Positions 59,283 to 64,000 of a DNA stretch of 64,000 bases are shown here, in pieces. Location: NCBI RefSeq assembly GCF_000344685.1, contig NW_006920413.1, positions 1,977,628 to 2,041,627 of the forward strand, in the 5' to 3' direction. The position numbers and the translations under genes were made by a program. The stretch comes from Gloeophyllum trabeum ATCC 11539. Its lineage: Eukaryota > Basidiomycota > Agaricomycetes > Gloeophyllales > Gloeophyllaceae. The notes under the pieces were generated by a model, which was given only the letters and a program-made list of their open reading frames with translations, was not told the origin of the DNA and made no database searches. How positions within the stretch are numbered: the stretch's first letter is position 1; every line of letters starts with the position of its first letter.

Positions 59283-60263
59283 GACCGAGAGAGACGCGAC
59301 ATAGACGGAATAAAACAAAGATAGGATATGAGATCTAGCTTATGAACAAGGTATCCTGGGTGGTCGCTCCTGGAGCTGGTATCGGCGAGAATGTCGCGAT
59401 TGGTAGAAAGGTCGGTAAAACAAGGATGAACTCTGCATTTGGCGGCGCCCAGCTCTCCCGCCGGCGTCAGCGCTTCCACGTGGCACACGTGGGCGACGCG
59501 ATCAACCGAACCGATTATCGTCGGGCTGTGGCGCGAACCATAACCTCACCCTCCGACAAAAAGTGACTGAAACGCAGTCAGGAAACTACAACCGCAACCG
59601 GGATCTGAGCACATATGCCAGGCTCGTCGGACATAGAGCGCAGCCGAAGTTTGTGCCGTTCATGGGAAGTTTGCTCACAGCTTGAAGCTTGACAGCCGTT
59701 TGCAGATCGATGGACCACCAATCCAGAAAATCGCGTATAGTCGGAGTGGGTCGGAGTGCGTCCCAGGGACGTCGGAAGAAGGTAGGGAAGTCCTGATGGT
59801 CTGATTTCCGTCTCTCAGGGACTTAAAATTGCTTGTCCGACGTGGTCCGACTGTAAATGATTTATGAAAAGTGGGCCCATCAATCTGCAAACGGCTGGAA
59901 CAGCCTTCCTTTCGACGCAGTGCGAGGCTGTTGCAAACAGACTCACGCCTTTCGTCTCCCCGGTATACAGTAACTTCATTGATCCGAACAGCATCGAAAG
60001 TGTCTGGACACCCCGGGCTCCACGTACTCATGTACGTGGAATGCTGTGATGGGCATCAAATGCAGTCTAAACCCGGTTCGATCAGCTTGGCCAGGATGGA
60101 TAATTGAAATAAGGATAGCTGGCTCAATTGCAAGAGACTTGCGACTGTGCGTATGTACAGGAGTCGGAAACTTGACAGCATAAAAGGTCCAAGCGGGCGG
60201 AAAGCAAGGCTCAGAACGGTAACACTGTTTGTGGGCAAGTGATGCCCTTTTACCGCCAGGTTA
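59283..60263. other. Intergenic region with small inverted repeats
   Basis: About 1 kb without a gene. It contains a candidate small transposon-like inverted pair (separate entry, 59693-59897) and a perfect palindrome at 60020-60039 made of CCACGTAC and GTACGTGG around TCAT. Repeated GGTCGGAGTG and GTCCGAC words lie between 59740 and 59850. Confidence 0.4.
59693..59897. repeat. 205-base segment with 21-base terminal inverted repeats
   Basis: Bases 59693-59713 pair with 59877-59897 with a single mismatch; each arm begins CAGCCGTTTGCAGAT when read inward. The core has no coding frame. Ends starting with CAG resemble hAT-type MITEs, but no matching 8-base flanks are visible, so it could also be an old element with a decayed target duplication or a chance hairpin. 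Confidence 0.5.
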
Positions 60264-62291
60264 TTACGCCGGCGGGGCGCCTCGCGCTTCATGGAAACCT
60301 GAAACAGCAGTGAGCTTAATTGAACGGCGGGACGTAAAATTGTGCAGACAGACCTCCTCTGTCACCACGAGGGCGACCGCGGCCACCTCTCCACTCCCCG
60401 TCTCCGCCACCCCTTCCGCGGTACCCTGCGCTGTGGTCAGCAAGGTAATGAATGCCCAGGCTGTAATACTCACCTCCCCTAGGACCTCCTCTCTCACCTC
60501 CCTCGCCTCTGAACCCCCCTCTGAATCCGCCACGACCACGGTGCTCACCGCGGAAGCCGCCCCTGTCACCTCCCCTTCCTCTGAATCCGCCTCGATCGCC
60601 CCTGAATCCCCTACCTCTGCCTCTCCCGCCTCGCGCAGGCACAAAGCCGTCCTCACGGGGCTGCGGTACGCCATTGACGCCGTTCGCATGAGGCCCGCCT
60701 GAGGGGACCTCAGCCTCCACGGGCTGAGTAGCCTCAGCAGGAGTCCCGGTGCCTGACGTACCGAACTTGGCGTGTAAGCCGGCTAGTGATGGCAGACCAC
60801 TTTCCTCATCGTCTGCCCAGTTAACCCCCTCGTCAGCCGCAGGCGCAGCCTGTACCATATGTCAGAGTTCCGTGCTCACAAGCGACAAACCTTATGACTT
60901 ACCGGCTCCTCAGTGGTTACCGCGACTGTGACAGTCTCTTCCACCACGACGTCGCCGTTGCCGGTGACAGTCTCGACAGTTTCTACAACCTCTTCTACGT
61001 GGGTCTCCGGCGCAGTTTCAGCGACAGGCTCTGGCACCACTGTCCATGAAGATTCCTCGGGTTCAAAGGACGGCGACTCCAATTCACTATCTTGCATGAA
61101 ATGGAAACCACCTGTAGGAGCAAATGAAGGCACGCCCGCAACACCAACCTGAGGCTCCGGTACATGTCCATTGACGCCAACCTCAGATACGGGCGCTACC
61201 GAACTGGCGTCCACCTCATCGGGAACAGTGGATGGGGCGACTGGAGGATTGAGATAAGTCCTGGTGATCTCAAGTAGTCGAGAGACTACAGGTCGTGAGT
61301 AAGACATAGCAGCATGGTGAAAGTGCAAAACATACATGCTACACCGTTGAATTCTCCTTCACTTGAGTACAGACCATTGAGGATATGATGTTTGCCGTCG
61401 ATATCTTCTCCCAGTAGAACTTCAGTGGCAGAGTAGACAGCGGTCCCCTCGGTATCATCAAGGTTCAAAGCCAATGCAGAAGGGTGACCAGACGATAGCA
61501 GGTTAGGCAAGCGCAGGAAAGCCAGCATATCAGCGGTTCTAGAGATGAACTCCCTCTGCCCGACAGAAGTGAGCAGCAACTAAACATAAAGCAAGCTGAT
61601 TTACCTCCGTGGACGCGATGGCCTCGGCTATGCGCTGCTCTTCAGCTCTTCGGGCCTCGGCACGCCTCAAGGCCTCTTCTTGAGCCTCTTCCAGCTCCAG
61701 AGCCTGGATGACTAGTTCCTTACCTCCGTTCAATGACATGTAACAGGAGTACTCACCTCAAGAGCCTTTTTAACCTCCTCCAGTTCTTTCTGAACTGCTT
61801 CAAGACCGGGCAGAGTCTTTAACGTACGCCTCTGGTCTTCATTGAGCTCTTCAGGAGGTTTGGAAGAGTATGTATTTATTCGAGCCTACATCGCGATTGG
61901 AGTAGCGTCAATCCCAGGCTCCCCACATTCTTTGATCACGCATCGAAGACGGATATAGAGTATGTTAAATACTCACAATCTTCTTGCCAACGTGTTTTAT
62001 CCTCTTGTGCACAAGCTCCACAGACGGAGCCGGCTTCGAAGGTTCATTTGGTTGGGTACCGTCTTCAGGTTTAGCTACCAGCTCCGGCGCGACAGATCCC
62101 TCTCTCACATCCGCTTCGGTAGGAGCCTTGTCGACGAGGGCAGCGGATGTCGCGTCGGGCACAGCTACAGGAGATTCTGCTGGCGCGTCCCCGGGTTTCT
62201 TAGCAGTCTTACGCTTCTTCTTCTGAGACTTGGACACAGGTGGTGGCGGGGGCGCGCCAGGAACGATACGGTGTGCGACGAGTTCGGGCAT
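60264..62291 (-). CDS. Caprin-like RNA-binding protein with C-terminal RGG boxes
   Basis: Eight exons (61977-62291, 61757-61885, 61605-61703, 61336-61555, 60903-61285, 60474-60849, 60354-60425, 60264-60298) give 542 residues. The N-terminus is Pro/Lys-rich (PPPPPVSKSQKKKRK). Residues of about 95-180 form a helical block (HKRIKHVGKKIARINTYSS, ELNEDQRRTLKTLPGLEAVQ, then a charged coiled coil ALELEEAQEEALRRAEARR) resembling the Caprin HR1 homology region. A predicted folded part with FLRLPNLLSSG and YSATEVLLGEDIDG follows, then an acidic Val/Glu/Thr stretch. The C-terminus is a dense RGG/RGGF array (GRGRGRGFRGDRGGFRGRGG), a common RNA-binding and condensate-forming module. Caprins act in stress granules and translation control; the assignment here is by layout, not by strong identity. 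Confidence 0.75.
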
Positions 62292-62632
62292 GTTAGTATT
62301 GCACTGAGGTTACGATGCAGACTACAGAGCAAAGCGACGACGAGCGTTTCTAAAGTTCAGGAAAAGAGGGGATTCGGTATTCTCGAGACTCCGCGGCCAT
62401 GTCAATTCCCAGCTTTCTCACGTCGAACCCTGTTATGATGACATTGAATGGTCAATCTACAACTTTGGCCACACCGAGTCGCATGCCACACTTGCGATCA
62501 GAATCGTCTGCTTGTGAAATTCTGGAAGTCGGATTATACAGTACTATAAGCTTGATTATTATCGCGGTATTGAGGATAGAATACAATGGAAGGCGGAGGA
62601 AATGCCTGGGCAATCGAAGGGGAAGAAATTAA

Positions 62633-64000
62633 CTACACTGCTTCATCCTCAGGAGGTTGGCCGTTGTGTATACGTTTGATCATATGATCGATCTTTGCCT
62701 TATGTATCCGGTGATGCTCCTGCCAGCCCTTCCAAGGATGATGAGGGTGCTGAGGGGTTAACAAATCAGCTCAGAGCGAACCGAACCATGTTCATCCGCA
62801 CCCACCAATTTGGCAAAGTGTTGGAAGACCTTATCAGACGTTCCTTCAGGTTTATTGGCAAAATACTGGGCGAGCAGCACGTCGTCCTCCTTGCTGTACC
62901 GCATCTTCTTCTCAGGAGGTACCGGCAACGGATCCTCCTCGGGACCCTGGCCCTCCGCGTACTCAAGTTCATGTTTATGCCGTCGCCAGAATTTCATCCA
63001 GGATGCTCGCGAATGATGGGGAGCCTAAATGTCGGTACGTCAGCGGTCTGTCAGTCCAAAGGATACATGAAGACTTACCTTCGCAGCGACGTCCTTCCAG
63101 AATGCCACCATGTCAAGCCTGCCTTGAGCTCTGACAATATTCAATAAGAATACAAGCACTCCAACAAGAGTTGCACGATCTCACTTGCGGTATGCCAAGA
63201 AACGGACAAGGAAGCTCACATCCTCTTCTGTGAAAGCCACGCCCTTCCCCGTAGTGCTCCTGTACAGGGACCTCGGAGGAGTAGGCGAACGGTTTCGCGG
63301 GACAAGAGCTTCGGCTTGAGCTCGTTGACGTGCGGTCCTGATTGCAGCAGCACCGACACCATGGCGCGTAGCCTCTTCCATCACAGGTTCTTCTTCCCCT
63401 TCTTGACCAGGTGAAGGGGACCGGTCGACATCCATGACATAACCACCAAGCCGAATTTGATGCTTGTTGCAATAGCGGCGCCACGAATAAAATCTGCTCG
63501 ACGACCCTTAGTATTTCTGCACGTGTCGCAGGCTGAGAGTTTCACGTACGTATGATGCGGTGCCTTCATGATGATATTCCACTCTCCAGTCAATACCGGT
63601 CTTATGCGTGTGAGAAACTAGAGGCTCACCTTAACTGCAACACGCTCACATATCTCTCGGAGACTGCCATGGTAGCGTTAGAATGCTGCCGAAGAACTCG
63701 AACAGAATAGCAGAATGGTTACCTCAAGACAAGCCCTTGAGCTTGGCAGTAGTCGATATACTTCTTGAGATATTCGATGTCGTCGCCAGTGAATAAGTTC
63801 CCTCCATACGTGCTCTTGATCACACGCGTAGGGGGAGTTGGCGACCGTGCTGGAGGATTGCGAGGCTTCGCCACCAACGAAGATGCTGGGGGGGCTGGCA
63901 TTGCGTGCTACTTCTATCTCAGGGACACGAAGGCGACACGATTGCTGGAATAACTCACTGGAGGGCGGGATTTCTTGCGACCTCTGGTTCTCTCTGTATC
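62633..64000 (-). CDS. Tandem Rap1-type Myb-domain protein (5' end beyond window)
   Basis: Eight exons are visible (63959-64000 partial, 63723-63907, 63630-63663, 63550-63563, 63185-63493, 63079-63130, 62806-63024, 62633-62749), all in phase. Three repeats of a Rap1-like Myb fold can be aligned. Repeat 1: LFTGDDIEYLKKYIDYC, SLREICERVAVK, APHHTFYSWRRY. Repeat 2: AFTEEDVSFLVRFLAYRK, MVAFWKDVAAK, APHHSRASWMKFWRRH. Repeat 3: RYSKEDDVLLAQYFANK, DKVFQHFAKL, HPHHPWKGWQEHH. In each, a phase-0 intron falls just before the [AH]PHH motif. Rap1-type Myb domains bind telomeric or promoter DNA, or proteins. More repeats may lie beyond the edge. A 14-base exon encodes the first APHHT. Confidence 0.82.

Noticed and set aside
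60264..60720. Possible tandem DNA repeat or CRISPR-like array
   Set aside because: The repeats are RGG/RGGF codons in a coding exon. There are no regular spacers, and the organism is a eukaryote.

Overview
The window is nuclear DNA of a filamentous basidiomycete, most likely an Agaricomycete. Genes are densely packed on both strands. They carry many short introns of about 45-75 bases, nearly all GT-AG, with in-phase joins at almost every site I checked. Families such as the Rax2 cortical protein, the tandem Zn2Cys6 factor, the BTB/POZ protein and a Crypton/DIRS-type tyrosine recombinase fit this group. All exon models here were read by hand from the sequence, so single boundaries may be off by a base or a site. 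Most spliced reading frames close exactly.

Layout. Bases 1-4,700 are a mobile-element graveyard: a long inverted repeat cut by the window edge, a decayed tyrosine-recombinase element with two further insertions inside it, and a 459-base element with inverted ends and a 10-base target duplication. From 4,850 the DNA is ordinary gene space: CLASP-type microtubule protein, mitochondrial ribosomal protein bL34m, alanyl-tRNA synthetase, ribosomal protein uS13 (RPS18), an unknown nuclear protein, NF-YA/HAP2, a Tho1-like SAP protein, REI1, RAX2, a probable complex I accessory subunit, a small coiled-coil protein, a FAM210/DUF1279 protein, S-adenosylmethionine decarboxylase, a twin Zn2Cys6 regulator and a hotdog-thioesterase-like protein.

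Bases 33,400-45,300 hold an unusual concentration of chromosome and cell-cycle genes: DBF4, a gamma-tubulin complex component, CDC6, a membrane protein of unknown role, and SPO11. SPO11 has 14 small exons and is invisible to simple ORF scanning. Four ACGCGT boxes lie upstream of CDC6, and one lies upstream of DBF4. Next come a BTB protein, a phytanoyl-CoA dioxygenase-like enzyme with a 10-base exon, the bifunctional thiamine enzyme THI6, a broken Gal80-type oxidoreductase, a very large RhoGAP, a mitochondrial carrier, a Caprin-like RGG protein, and the 3' part of a gene with three Rap1-type Myb repeats that runs off the right edge.

The functions are mostly housekeeping, and the genes do not form an operon or a biosynthetic cluster. 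I see no convincing new multi-gene system. The items most worth following are the Rap1-Myb triplication with conserved intron positions, the twin Zn-cluster duplication in which one intron copy now uses a GC donor, the dual-start alanyl-tRNA synthetase, the upstream reading frame before the polyamine gene, and the layered insertions in the recombinase element.
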